From Mycolicibacterium aurum (lineage in GTDB: Bacteria > Actinomycetota > Actinomycetes > Mycobacteriales > Mycobacteriaceae), in the NCBI RefSeq assembly GCF_900637195.1, contig NZ_LR134356.1:1798001-1862000 (forward strand): 64,000 bases of DNA. Reading direction: 5' to 3'. Made by a program: the position numbers and the translations under genes. Each line of letters opens with the position of its first letter. The first letter of the stretch is position 1. Shown here piece after piece: positions 50,156-63,126 of this stretch. The notes below the pieces were generated by a model. The model saw nothing but the letters and a program-made list of their open reading frames with translations. It was not told the DNA's origin and searched no databases.

Positions 50156-50159
<4 letters not shown>
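49794..50159 (+). CDS. STAS-domain anti-sigma-factor antagonist (RsbV-like)
   Basis: A 121-residue single STAS domain. The phosphorylatable Ser lies in the conserved loop VTYFGSAGLNALIG. Unphosphorylated forms of this family bind RsbW-like kinases and free a sigma factor. The GTG start follows the PAS-ANTAR stop by 15 bp. The gene overlaps the giant sensor by ATGA, so stoichiometric production is likely. A second STAS protein ends the same operon. Confidence 0.88.
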
Positions 50160-54354
<4,195 letters not shown>

Positions 54355-54355
<1 letters not shown>

Positions 54356-54669
54356 TGGCCACACCGCTGCGCCTCCGTACCGACCGTCAGGACGACGGTT
54401 CTCTGGTGCTGTTCGCCGCCGGAGAGCTGGACCTGAGCAACATCGGCACGTTCTCCGACGCGATCGCCCACGCGATCACCGCGAACCCCGACGGAACCGT
54501 GCTACGGGTCGACCTCAGCGAGGTCGAATATCTGGACAGCGGCGCCATCAACGTGCTCTTCGATCACGCGGAGTCGATCGACGTGGTGGTCAACCCGATC
54601 CTGCTACCGGTGCTGACCGTCAGCGGGCTCACCGATGTGGCCACCGTCCGGCCGGCGTCGCCGGGATAG
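54355..54669 (+). CDS. STAS-domain anti-sigma-factor antagonist, last gene of the operon
   Basis: A 104-residue STAS protein. The phosphorylation site is the Ser in VEYLDSGAINVL. The first base of its ATG is the last base of the sensor stop codon (TGATG), a tight coupling. It differs clearly from the first STAS protein, so the two may have separate roles: one as substrate of the ATPase domain, one as substrate of the phosphatase or a different target. Confidence 0.88.
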
Positions 54670-54678
54670 TCGGCCGCA

Positions 54679-55692
54679 CTACGCGTTCCGCTCGCTTGTG
54701 TCGGATTGCTCGCTCCGCTCGCTTGTGTCTGATTGCTCGCTCCGCTCGCGGCGGGCCCTGGCACGGCGTTTCCCCTCGTGCATCGCCGCCACCCGAGCCA
54801 CCGGGATCGTGCGGCCGTGGTGGATCAGATCGGCGGGCAGCCGCTGCGGCGCCGGCATCTCCGTCGTCCACGGGTCGGGATCGGTCAGCGCATCGAGCGC
54901 GGTGTGCACGGTGAAGTCAGAGGGGTGCACCCGATCCAAATCCGACCACGCCACCGGGAAGGACACCGGCGTGCCGGGCCGCAAGCGCGGGCTGTAGGCC
55001 GCTGCCACGGTGGCACCGCCCGCGCGGGTGGCGTCGACGAACACCTTGCCGGCGCGGTCTTCGACGATGAATGCCGTTGTGGCCACGGACCGATCGAGAG
55101 CTTCGGTGCGCGCGGCCAGCGCCCGGGTGGCAGCTGCCACGTCGTCCACGGGTGCCGTGTCGTCGATGGGGACGAAGATGTGGATCCCGCGCGACCCGCT
55201 GGTCTTCACGGCGCCGGCCAACCCGCAGGCCTGGAGAGCCTGGCGCACCATGTGCGCGACGGCGACCACGGCGGCGAAATCGTCACCGGAGGGCGGGTCC
55301 AGATCGAGGATCAGGTGCGTCGGGCGGTAGATGTCGTCGGCCAGGCCGAGCGCCGGGTGGTATTCGACGGCGCGCTGATTGGCCAGCCACAGCAGCGTGC
55401 GGCGGTCGTCGCAGAGTGCGTAATGGATCTCGCGGTGGGACGCCTCCGCCCAGATCGGCACTGTGCGTACCCACTCGGGGGTGTATTTCGGCACGTTCTT
55501 CTGCATGAACGGAGCCCGGCCGCGCAGCGCCCGCAACGCGGTCAGCGGCCGGCCGGCAAGCACCGGCAGCATGCGGTCGGCGACGGCGTCGAGATAGTCG
55601 ACGAGGTCGCGTTTGGTGGCGCCCGCATCGTCGGTCAGGTGCTGGTCGAGGTTGGTCAGCTCGACACCGGCGCGCTGCTCTCCGGGGCTCAT
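54679..55692 (-). CDS. LigD-type DNA primase/polymerase domain protein
   Basis: A 337-residue stand-alone polymerase of the archaeo-eukaryotic primase type, related to the polymerase part of LigD. It can add ribonucleotides or gap-fill in DNA repair. The catalytic DxD is at residues 130 and 132 (LDLDPP), KTSGSRGIHIF follows, and the third Asp lies in KVFVDATR. No ligase or nuclease domain is present. The C-terminal tail holds two copies of a 9-residue unit (ERSEQSDTS), which comes from a 27-bp DNA repeat at 54687-54746. It converges with the STAS gene 9 bp away. Confidence 0.88.
   Translation of the reverse strand: MSPGEQRAGVELTNLDQHLTDDAGATKRDLVDYLDAVADRMLPVLAGRPLTALRALRGRAPFMQKNVPKYTPEWVRTVPIWAEASHREIHYALCDDRRTLLWLANQRAVEYHPALGLADDIYRPTHLILDLDPPSGDDFAAVVAVAHMVRQALQACGLAGAVKTSGSRGIHIFVPIDDTAPVDDVAAATRALAARTEALDRSVATTAFIVEDRAGKVFVDATRAGGATVAAAYSPRLRPGTPVSFPVAWSDLDRVHPSDFTVHTALDALTDPDPWTTEMPAPQRLPADLIHHGRTIPVARVAAMHEGKRRARARRERSEQSDTSERSEQSDTSERNA
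54687..54746. repeat. Tandem 27-bp repeat at the 3' end of the LigD-type polymerase gene
   Basis: The unit ending in CCGCTCGCTTGTGTCGGA (TCTGA in the second copy) occurs twice and is followed by a partial third copy. It keeps the reading frame (27 nt = 9 codons) and appears as ERSEQSDTS twice in the protein tail. Confidence 0.7.
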
Positions 55693-55795
55693 CCGTCCAG
55701 CCTACGGGTGCAGGCCCTACGACAAATGTGCTCCGGCAACCGAAGTCAGGATTTCGCCGCGGGTGCAGTGATCGCCGCATAACGTTGAGATCCCT

Positions 55796-57844
55796 ATGGA
55801 CCGGAGCCCATCGGGTGAGCCCGGCGACTCGCCGACCGCGGTCGCCGCAACGCCACCGTCTGCCGCGACCGCGGAGCCGCCGGCGGCAGTGCAGGTGGAC
55901 GACCAGGAGAAGCCCGGCCGTGAATTGCGCGGTTGGACGCACCGTCTGGTCGCCTGCGCGGCCTTCGGCGTGGCGATTCTGACCATCTGGCAGGTGTTTC
56001 GGCCGCTGCCGCAGGGCAGCCAGTACTACCTCATCGTGTTCCTGGCCGGCTCGCTGCCGCTGGTTTACCTGGTCTACCGGTCCGGTATGGGCAGACTCGA
56101 CCCGGACGATCACCCGGGACCGCTCGACTGGATATTGGCCGCCGCGACGCTGGTGGTATGCCTGTATCCCGTACTGCCGCTGAGCATCGGCTCCGGCGGA
56201 GGTGGCTACAACGCCTTCTTGGACCGCCAGGGCTTGCTCGAGCCCACGGACGTGGTGATGGGCACGCTGCTGCTGGTGCTCATCCTTGAGGCGTGCCGGC
56301 GTACGACCGGCTGGGCCCTGCCGATCGTCTGCGCAGTCTTTCTGGCCTACGGCTACTACGGCGGCCTGTTGCCGCAAGGCTGGGCGATCGCGCACGCCGG
56401 TCTCGATTTCGACCAGATCATCGACGCGCTCTACAACTCGGGCAGTGGATTCTTCGGAACCCCACTGGATGTCGCGGCGACCTACATCGTGCTGTTCACC
56501 ATCTACGGCGCGGTGCTCGAACTCTCCGGTGGTGCCCGGTTCTTCGTCGAGCTGTCGGTGGCATCCTTCCGTCGATCACGCAGCGCCGCGGGCCGCACCG
56601 CCGTGGCGTCCGGCTTCCTGCTCGGGACCGTGTCCGGTTCGGGCACGGCGACGGCTGTCAGCGTCGGCGCGGTCACCTGGCCGATCATGCGGCGGGCGGG
56701 CTACACACCGGAGCGGGCGGGCGGTGTGCTCGCAGCAGCCGGCGTCGGCGCACTGCTGTCACCGCCGACTCTGGGCGCTGCGGCGTTCATCGTGGCCGAA
56801 TACCTCGAGGTGTCCTACCTGACGGTGCTGGGCTGGGCGATGATTCCCACTGTCCTGTACTACCTGGGCATTCTGCTCGCCGTCGAGATCGACGCGCGCC
56901 GCTTCGGGATGAAGGCAGCGCACCTGGACACCCAGTCGCCGTGGAAGTTGCTCGCCCGCTTCGGATATCACTTCTCGTCGCTGATCGCGATCGTCGTGCT
57001 GCTGGCCGTCGGGATGTCGGCGACCAGAGCTGTGGTGTACGCGACCGCGCTCGCGTTCGTCCTGTCGTTCCTTGACCGACGCGGGCGACTGACTCCGCGC
57101 CGGTTGTTCGACGCGCTCAGCGGCGGTGTGCGCGGAGTGCTCCCCGTCGTCGCGGTGTGTGCCGCCGCCGGCGTGATCACCGCGATGACCACCAAAACCG
57201 GTCTGGGCGCCCAGTTTTCGTCGGTGCTGGTGGGCGGGGTGGACGCACTCACCGACAATCGCACCCTCATGCTGGCGTTGACGGCGGTCTTCGCCGCCGT
57301 GGCGCTGGCGTTGCTCGGCCTGGCGATACCGGTGACCGCGTCGTTCGTCATCGGCTGGGTCATCATCGGACCGGCACTGCTGGCGCTCGATGTGCCCGCA
57401 CCGGCAGCGGCGATGTTCGTCTTCTACTACTCGGTGCTGTCGGAGGTCACGCCGCCGACGGCGCTGGCGGCCGTCGGCGCCTCCGCCGTGACCGGCGGGC
57501 GGGCCATCCCGACGATGTGGCAGACCTTGCGCTACGCGGCGCCGGCGTTCCTGGTGCCCATCGCCTTCGTTGTGACCGGTCCCGGAGAGTATCTGCTCGC
57601 CCGCGGGCCGGTGCTGGGCGTCATCTGGGCGTCCGCGGTGGCGTGCGTCGGTATCGTCGCGCTCTCGTTCGCGGCCGGCGGCTGGGCGCTCGGCGTCGGG
57701 GCGATGGGCCGCATCGCCCGAGTTCTCACCGCGATTGCCGCGCTGCTGCTGCTCTTCCTGGACCCCGTCACCATCGCGGCGGGGTTCGCGTGTCTGCTCG
57801 CTGCAGTCGCGCTCACCTTCATCGACAAGAGGAGACCGACATGA
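55796..57844 (+). CDS. TRAP transporter permease, fused small and large subunits (TAXI type)
   Basis: A 682-residue inner-membrane protein with about 16-18 helices, in which the 4-helix and 12-helix TRAP subunits are joined. The first 60 residues are polar and cytoplasmic. The large-subunit pattern ASGFLLGTVSGSGTATAVSVGAVTWP (in part) and RAGYTPERAGGVLAAAGVGA identify the TRAP DctM/TAXI family. Uptake is driven by an ion gradient and fed by a receptor, encoded immediately downstream with a 4-bp overlap. Substrate unknown. Confidence 0.92.
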   Translation: MDRSPSGEPGDSPTAVAATPPSAATAEPPAAVQVDDQEKPGRELRGWTHRLVACAAFGVAILTIWQVFRPLPQGSQYYLIVFLAGSLPLVYLVYRSGMGRLDPDDHPGPLDWILAAATLVVCLYPVLPLSIGSGGGGYNAFLDRQGLLEPTDVVMGTLLLVLILEACRRTTGWALPIVCAVFLAYGYYGGLLPQGWAIAHAGLDFDQIIDALYNSGSGFFGTPLDVAATYIVLFTIYGAVLELSGGARFFVELSVASFRRSRSAAGRTAVASGFLLGTVSGSGTATAVSVGAVTWPIMRRAGYTPERAGGVLAAAGVGALLSPPTLGAAAFIVAEYLEVSYLTVLGWAMIPTVLYYLGILLAVEIDARRFGMKAAHLDTQSPWKLLARFGYHFSSLIAIVVLLAVGMSATRAVVYATALAFVLSFLDRRGRLTPRRLFDALSGGVRGVLPVVAVCAAAGVITAMTTKTGLGAQFSSVLVGGVDALTDNRTLMLALTAVFAAVALALLGLAIPVTASFVIGWVIIGPALLALDVPAPAAAMFVFYYSVLSEVTPPTALAAVGASAVTGGRAIPTMWQTLRYAAPAFLVPIAFVVTGPGEYLLARGPVLGVIWASAVACVGIVALSFAAGGWALGVGAMGRIARVLTAIAALLLLFLDPVTIAAGFACLLAAVALTFIDKRRPT

Positions 57845-58875
57845 GGATGACGGACATGAGATGTGCGACCAGGGTCGTCGCGGGGTTCGCCGCGCTGGCG
57901 CTCACCGGGGCGGCGGCCACGGGCTGCGGTGGCAGACAGGACGCACCCAGCGCCGACTCGGGAGGCGACATCACCTGCGAGGTCAGCTCCGACACCCGGG
58001 TGAGCATCGCCACCGGCAACTCGACGGGCGTGTACTTCTCGCTGGGCAATGCCTATGCCGAGCAGGTTTCGGCAGCCACCGACGGCAGGGTGAAGGCGAC
58101 CGCGGCGGAGACAGGTGCCTCGGTGCAGAACATCCAGCAGCTGGTGAGCGGCAGTTACCAGCTGGCGTTCTCGCTCGCCGACACGGCTGCCGACGCCGTC
58201 GAGGGCAAGGCGGGATTCGAGGGTGACAAGCAGCCCATCCAGGCGATCTCGCGGATCTATCCCAACTACACCCAGGTGATCGCCAGGAAGGACAGCGGCA
58301 TCGCGTCCGTCGCCGACATGCGGGGCAAACGGGTGTCGACCGGCTCGCCCGGATCCGGCACCGAGGTCATCGCCAACCGGCTGCTGGAGTCGGCGGGGCT
58401 CAATCCGGCCTCCGACGTGGCCGCGCAACGGCTCGACCTCACCAAGACCGTGGACGGTATGAAAGACGGCTCCATCGACGCGCTGTTCTGGTCGGGTGGC
58501 CTGCCGACGCCGGGCATCACAGACCTGCTCACCTCGGCGCGCGATGAGGTGGCGTTCGTCGACATCTCGCCGCAGTTGGCCGCGATGTCCGAGATCAGCC
58601 CGGCCTACGAGGAGGGCGTCATCCCGGCCGCCACCTATCAGCTGCCCGCCGACGTCAAGACGATCGTCGTGCCGAACCTGCTTCTGGTCCGCGATGACAT
58701 CGACGCGAACCTTGCGTGCGTGCTGACCAAAACGCTGTTCGAGAAGAAGCCCGAGCTGGAGCAGGTGATCAGCGCGGCCAAGGGCATCAACGTGGAAACG
58801 GCGCGGGACACCGAGCCGGTTCCGTTGAATCGCGGCGCCGAATACGCACTCGATCAGCTGAACCCGGCGAAGTAG
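57841..58875 (+). CDS. TAXI-family solute receptor, lipoprotein
   Basis: A 344-residue extracytoplasmic binding protein that delivers substrate to the fused TRAP permease. A signal peptide ends in a lipobox-like ATGC with Cys29, so it is probably lipid-anchored, as expected for a Gram-positive-type cell. The TAXI pattern SIATGNSTGVYFSLGNAYA (about 52-70) and TGSPGSGTEVIANRLL later are clear. The ATG overlaps the permease stop (ATGA). The substrate is unknown; characterised family members have been linked to glutamate-type acids, but this cannot be read here. Confidence 0.9.
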   Translation: MRMTDMRCATRVVAGFAALALTGAAATGCGGRQDAPSADSGGDITCEVSSDTRVSIATGNSTGVYFSLGNAYAEQVSAATDGRVKATAAETGASVQNIQQLVSGSYQLAFSLADTAADAVEGKAGFEGDKQPIQAISRIYPNYTQVIARKDSGIASVADMRGKRVSTGSPGSGTEVIANRLLESAGLNPASDVAAQRLDLTKTVDGMKDGSIDALFWSGGLPTPGITDLLTSARDEVAFVDISPQLAAMSEISPAYEEGVIPAATYQLPADVKTIVVPNLLLVRDDIDANLACVLTKTLFEKKPELEQVISAAKGINVETARDTEPVPLNRGAEYALDQLNPAK

Positions 58876-58911
58876 CGGGCCCGGTCCCAACCGCAGGTCA
58901 AGCTGTGAAAA

Positions 58912-58936
58912 CGCTGTCAACAGGCGATTGACAGCG
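58912..58936. promoter_or_regulatory. Palindrome CGCTGTCAA-N7-TTGACAGCG over the -35 of the mmpL gene
   Basis: Perfect 9-bp arms (58912-58920 and 58928-58936). The right arm contains TTGACA, followed 17 bp later by TAGATG (58951), a plausible SigA-type promoter. A repressor bound here would block the -35. The hairpin could alternatively end the TRAP transcript, but there is no T-run. Confidence 0.55.
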
Positions 58937-58957
58937 ATGGTTTGACGGGCTAGATGT

Positions 58958-61882
58958 ATGACACGCGAGGCGCGGAGTGTCACGCGTGCGGCTTCTCTGT
59001 GGGCCGAGTCGGGCCTGAACGGGGGGCGGTGGAACGTGGCGCATGCCGGGCGGTCGGGAATCGGCAGGGTCATCCGTGTACTGGCGGTACCCATCGTGCT
59101 GGGCTGGGTGTTGCTCACCGTGCTGACGAATGTCGCGGTCCCGCCGTTGGAGAAGGTGGGCGAGGCACACACCGTCGGGCTCAGCGCCAAAGACGCACCG
59201 TCGATGGTGTCGATGCAACGGGTCGGCGCCAACTTCGACGAGTTCGACTCCGACAGCACCGCGATGATCGTGCTCGAGGGCCGGGCTCCGCTGGGCGACG
59301 CCGCGCACCGCTACTACGACCAGCTCATCGACAAGCTGGAGGCCGACACCGCCAACGTGCAGCACGTCGCCGACTTCTGGGGCGACCCGCTGACCGCGTC
59401 CGGCGCCCAGAGCACCGACGGCTTGGCGGCCTACGTCCAGGTGTACCTGCACGGCAATCAGGGGGAGCCTCGGGCCAACGAAGCTGTCGCAGCGGTGCGC
59501 GAGATCGTCGCGCAGACCCCGGCGCCCGAGGGCGTACAGGCTTATGTGACCGGTGGAGCACCGCTGGTCGCCGACCAGCACAGTGCCGGGGACAAGAGCG
59601 TCTTCCGGGTCACGCTGATCACGTTCGGCGTCATCGTGATCATGCTGCTGATCGTTTATCGATCCGTGGCCACGATGGTGCTGACCATGGTGATGGTGTT
59701 CATCGAGCTCGGCGCGGCACGGGGGATCGTCGCGTTTCTCGCCAACTACGAGATCATCGGCCTGTCGACGTTCGCGACCAGCCTGCTGACCCTGATGGTG
59801 ATCGCCGCGGGAACCGACTACGCCATCTTCGCGATCGGCCGATACCAGGAGGCCAGGGGAGCGGGCGAGGACCCGGAGACCGCGTACTACACGATGTTCC
59901 GCGGCACCGCGCACGTCGTGCTGGGTTCCGGGCTGACCATCGCGGGCGCGATGCTGTGCCTGAGCTTCACGCGACTGCCGTACTTCCAGACCATGGGTGT
60001 GCCGTGTGCAGTGGGCACGTTCGTGGCGGTGATCGCCGCGCTGACGCTCGGCCCGGCGGTGATCACGATCGGCAGTCGCTTCGGGCTGTTCGACCCGAAG
60101 CGGACCATCAGGTCGCGCGGATGGCGGCGCGTCGGTGTCGCGGTGGTGCGCTGGCCGGGTCCGGTCCTGGCGGCGACGATGGCGCTGGCGCTCGTGGGTC
60201 TGCTCACATTGCCCGGTTACAAGACCAATTACGATGCGCGCGACTATCTTCCCGAAGACATCCCCGCCAACGTCGGGTACGCCGTCGCCGACCGGCACTT
60301 CGGCACCGCACGGATGAACCCGGAACTCTTGATGGTCGAGAGTGACCACGACCTGCGCAACCCGGCGGACTTCCTCGTCATCGACAAGATCGCCAAGGCC
60401 ATCTTCCGGGTGCCCGGCGTCGCGCGCGTCCAGACGATCACCCGGCCGGACGGAAAACCGATCAAGCACACCACCATTCCGTTCGCGATGAGCAGGCAGG
60501 GCACCACGCAGCGGCTCAACGAGAAGTACATGCAGGACCGGATGGCGGACATGCTGGTCCAAGCCGATGCGATGCAGACCAACATCGACACGATGACGAA
60601 GATGTCGGCGCTGATGACGCAGATGTCCGCGGTCACCCACGAGATGGTCACCAAGACCAAGTCGATGACCATCGACATCGTCGAACTACGGGACCACATC
60701 TCCGATTTCGACGACTTCTTCCGGCCGGTCCGTAACTACTTCTACTGGGAGCCGCACTGCTTCGACATCCCCGTGTGCTGGGCGATGCGGTCGGTGTTCG
60801 ACACCCTCGACGGAATCAATCCTCTGACCGACGACATCCAGGAGCTGGTACCGGAACTGGAACGCCTCGACGCGTTGATGCCGCAACTGATCGCGTTGCT
60901 GCCCAGTCAGATCGAGACGATGCGATCGATGCAGACGATGATGCTGACGCAGTACCAGACGCAGAAAGGCCAGCAGGACCAAGGCGCGGCGATGTCAGAG
61001 GACGCCGATGCCATGGGAGACGCGTTCGACGACTCGATGAACGACGATTCGTTCTACCTGCCGCCGGAGGCGTTCAACAACGACGACTTCAAGCGCGGCA
61101 TCGAGAACTTCATCTCCCCGGACGGCAAGTCGGTGCGCTTCATCATCAGCCATGAAGGCGATCCGGCGACGGTGGAGGGCATTTCGCAGATCGTGCCGAT
61201 CAAGACCGCGGCGAAGGAGGCGATCAAAGGTACTCCGCTGGAAGGGTCGAGCATCTACATGGCGGGCACCGGCGCCACCTACAAAGACATGAGCGACGGT
61301 GCATTCTACGACCTGCTGATCGCCGGAATAGCCGCAGTGACACTGATTTTCATCATCATGCTGATCATCACCCGCAGCATCGTCGCGGCCGCCGTGATCG
61401 TCGGCACCGTCCTGCTCTCCCTCGGGGCGTCGTTCGGCCTCTCGGTGCTGCTGTGGCAGCACATCCTCGGGCTGGAATTGCACTGGATGGTGCTACCGAT
61501 GTCGGTGATATTGCTGCTGGCGGTCGGTTCGGACTACAACCTGCTGCTGGTGTCCCGGTTCAAGGAGGAACTGCCCGGCGGGCTGAAGACCGGCATCATC
61601 CGGGCGATGGCAGGCACCGGCTCGGTCGTGACATCGGCCGGTCTGGTGTTCGCCTTCACGATGGCGACCTTCGCGTTCAGCGACCTGAAGGTGATGGCAC
61701 AGGTGGGTACGACGATCGCGCTGGGGTTGCTGTTCGACACCCTCATCGTGCGCTCGTTCATGACCCCGGCGGTGGCGGCGCTGCTCGGACGCTGGTTCTG
61801 GTGGCCGCAGAAGATTCGCACCGAGGCCTCGCGGCGACGACTCGCGGCGCTCACAGGGGACCCGGTTACCGCGGGTCGCTGA
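58958..61882 (+). CDS. MmpL-family RND transporter
   Basis: A 974-residue (from ATG 58958) or 948-residue (from GTG 59036) inner-membrane exporter, of the family that moves lipids, siderophores or drugs to the mycobacterial outer layer. It has two RND repeats, each with a helix, a large periplasmic domain and a five-helix bundle. Typical segments are [19 protein letters not shown] and [20 protein letters not shown], which hold the proton-relay Asp-Tyr pairs. The second periplasmic domain carries long helices rich in Met ([18 protein letters not shown]). The -10 at 58951 would start RNA near 58963, which favours GTG 59036. No mmpS gene is adjacent. Its 3' end overlaps the convergent HAD gene. 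Confidence 0.9.
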   Translation: MTREARSVTRAASLWAESGLNGGRWNVAHAGRSGIGRVIRVLAVPIVLGWVLLTVLTNVAVPPLEKVGEAHTVGLSAKDAPSMVSMQRVGANFDEFDSDSTAMIVLEGRAPLGDAAHRYYDQLIDKLEADTANVQHVADFWGDPLTASGAQSTDGLAAYVQVYLHGNQGEPRANEAVAAVREIVAQTPAPEGVQAYVTGGAPLVADQHSAGDKSVFRVTLITFGVIVIMLLIVYRSVATMVLTMVMVFIELGAARGIVAFLANYEIIGLSTFATSLLTLMVIAAGTDYAIFAIGRYQEARGAGEDPETAYYTMFRGTAHVVLGSGLTIAGAMLCLSFTRLPYFQTMGVPCAVGTFVAVIAALTLGPAVITIGSRFGLFDPKRTIRSRGWRRVGVAVVRWPGPVLAATMALALVGLLTLPGYKTNYDARDYLPEDIPANVGYAVADRHFGTARMNPELLMVESDHDLRNPADFLVIDKIAKAIFRVPGVARVQTITRPDGKPIKHTTIPFAMSRQGTTQRLNEKYMQDRMADMLVQADAMQTNIDTMTKMSALMTQMSAVTHEMVTKTKSMTIDIVELRDHISDFDDFFRPVRNYFYWEPHCFDIPVCWAMRSVFDTLDGINPLTDDIQELVPELERLDALMPQLIALLPSQIETMRSMQTMMLTQYQTQKGQQDQGAAMSEDADAMGDAFDDSMNDDSFYLPPEAFNNDDFKRGIENFISPDGKSVRFIISHEGDPATVEGISQIVPIKTAAKEAIKGTPLEGSSIYMAGTGATYKDMSDGAFYDLLIAGIAAVTLIFIIMLIITRSIVAAAVIVGTVLLSLGASFGLSVLLWQHILGLELHWMVLPMSVILLLAVGSDYNLLLVSRFKEELPGGLKTGIIRAMAGTGSVVTSAGLVFAFTMATFAFSDLKVMAQVGTTIALGLLFDTLIVRSFMTPAVAALLGRWFWWPQKIRTEASRRRLAALTGDPVTAGR

Positions 61883-62564
61883 CCCGCCGCGCCAGCTCGC
61901 CGAGCAGCGTCGAGTCGACGTTCGCCAACAGGTCGCCCGGATCCTCGAACACCGCCGTCGCGCCCGCCTCGCGCAGCTCGGCCGGTGACACGCCACCGCT
62001 CTGCACCCCGATCGACGGCACGCCGGCCCGTTTCGCCGCCTCGCAGTCCCACACCGCGTCGCCCAGGAACACCGCGTCCTGCGCACCGACGCCCGCGCGC
62101 TCAAGCGCGATCTGCACGATGTCGGGTTTGGGCTTCGCGGTATCGACGTCCTCCGACGACGTCACCGCCGAGATGGCGTCCTCGCAGTCGAGAATCTCGC
62201 GCAGGGTTGCCAGCTCGTCCTCGGGGGCCGACGTTGCCAGCACCACCTGCAGGCCGTGACCCGCAACCCACCTCAGCAGATCACGAGCCCCCGGCAGAGG
62301 CGCCAGCAACGAGGTCGTCTCCTGGTAGAACTCGCTGTGGAGGTCCTTGAGACGGTCGAGCACGTCCTGTCCGGCGTCGCCGCTCAGGGTGCGTACCAGC
62401 GTCGTGCCGTCCATCCCGATGCAGCGGTGGATGCGCCACCCGTCGACGGGCACCCCTTCGGCGTCGAAGGCGCGCAGCCACGCCGTCACATGGAGGTAAT
62501 TGGAGTCGACCAGCGTGCCGTCGACGTCGAAAAGTACCGAGGGCGCTCTTGAGTCAGAACTCAC
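61866..62564 (-). CDS. HAD-superfamily phosphatase (phosphoglycolate-phosphatase-like)
   Basis: A 232-residue HAD hydrolase. Motif I is [11 protein letters not shown] (nucleophile Asp), motif II is ATSAPEDEL, the Lys is in AKPKPD and motif IV is [13 protein letters not shown] cap of about 75 residues follows motif I, as in phosphoglycolate or beta-phosphoglucomutase-type enzymes. The substrate is unknown. The start is a GTG at 62564. The stop side overlaps the mmpL 3' end by 17 bp, convergent. The lipoprotein gene ends 6 bp upstream on the same strand, so the two may be co-transcribed. Confidence 0.88.
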   Translation of the reverse strand: MSSDSRAPSVLFDVDGTLVDSNYLHVTAWLRAFDAEGVPVDGWRIHRCIGMDGTTLVRTLSGDAGQDVLDRLKDLHSEFYQETTSLLAPLPGARDLLRWVAGHGLQVVLATSAPEDELATLREILDCEDAISAVTSSEDVDTAKPKPDIVQIALERAGVGAQDAVFLGDAVWDCEAAKRAGVPSIGVQSGGVSPAELREAGATAVFEDPGDLLANVDSTLLGELARRVSDPR

Positions 62565-62570
62565 CCGGGG

Positions 62571-63011
62571 TCAGGGCACCGGGATGTTGATGGTGGGTCC
62601 GCCGGGGATCGAACCTGAGCCGCCTCCGGGCCCACCGGTGATCGTGGGTCCGCCGGGGATGGAGCCGCCGCCGCCGTCGGGTCCGCCGCCGCCAGTGGGT
62701 CCGCCGGGGATGGAGCCGCCGCCGCCGTCGGCGTCGCCGCCACCGGTGGGTCCGCCGGGAATGGAGCCGCCGCCACCCTCAGGCCCGCCGGCACCGCCGG
62801 GCGCCGGGGTCTCACCCGGAGCACCCGAGGTGGGGGCCTCGGTCGCGGTCGGTGTGGTGGTCGTCGGAGACATGGTCGTCTCGGTCGTGCTGGTCTCTGA
62901 TGTGGTCGTCGTGGACTCGTCGCCACTGTCGCTGCTGCCGCATCCCACGGCGAGCGCGAGTACTGCAGCGCTGCCGGCTGCGACGAAAGCGGTTCTCACT
63001 GGAGTCTTCAT
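62571..63011 (-). CDS. Lipoprotein with Thr-rich linker and four 17-residue Gly-rich repeats
   Basis: A 146-residue exported protein. The signal peptide ends in LAVGC with Cys24 as lipidation site. A Thr/Ser-rich segment (about 30-60), possibly glycosylated, and a Pro/Gly/Ala stretch follow. The last 68 residues are four tandem 17-residue repeats built on GGGGSIPGGPT, and the protein ends exactly with the fourth. No enzymatic motif is seen. It may be a surface spacer or a binding protein. Function unknown. Confidence 0.8.
   Translation of the reverse strand: MKTPVRTAFVAAGSAAVLALAVGCGSSDSGDESTTTTSETSTTETTMSPTTTTPTATEAPTSGAPGETPAPGGAGGPEGGGGSIPGGPTGGGDADGGGGSIPGGPTGGGGPDGGGGSIPGGPTITGGPGGGSGSIPGGPTINIPVP
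62574..62777 (-). repeat. Four tandem 51-bp repeats encoding GGGGSIPGGPT units
   Basis: In-frame direct repeats; the middle two copies are nearly identical in DNA. The number of units may vary between strains because such repeats change by slippage or recombination. Confidence 0.8.
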
Positions 63012-63126
63012 GGGCCACCTTGCTGTCGAGGAACGTCAGCGGGGTTACCACGAAGCCGCAGGCCCAAACTCCCGGCCGGTTGGGTACCCTTCGGTCCATG
63101 ACCGCCTCTGCAATCGGAGTTTCCCG

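Noticed and set aside
54687..54746. CRISPR-like array
   Set aside because: Repeats are directly tandem without spacers and lie inside a coding frame.
58898..60640. 580-residue antisense frame opposite mmpL
   Set aside because: Shadow of the MmpL frame; no motif and no ribosome site.
62574..62777. CRISPR-like or satellite array
   Set aside because: 51-bp units are in frame and encode a regular protein repeat in a lipoprotein.
63082..63089. SigF promoter at GGGTACCC before the DUF808 gene
   Set aside because: No GTTT at the required distance on either strand; the palindrome alone is not enough.
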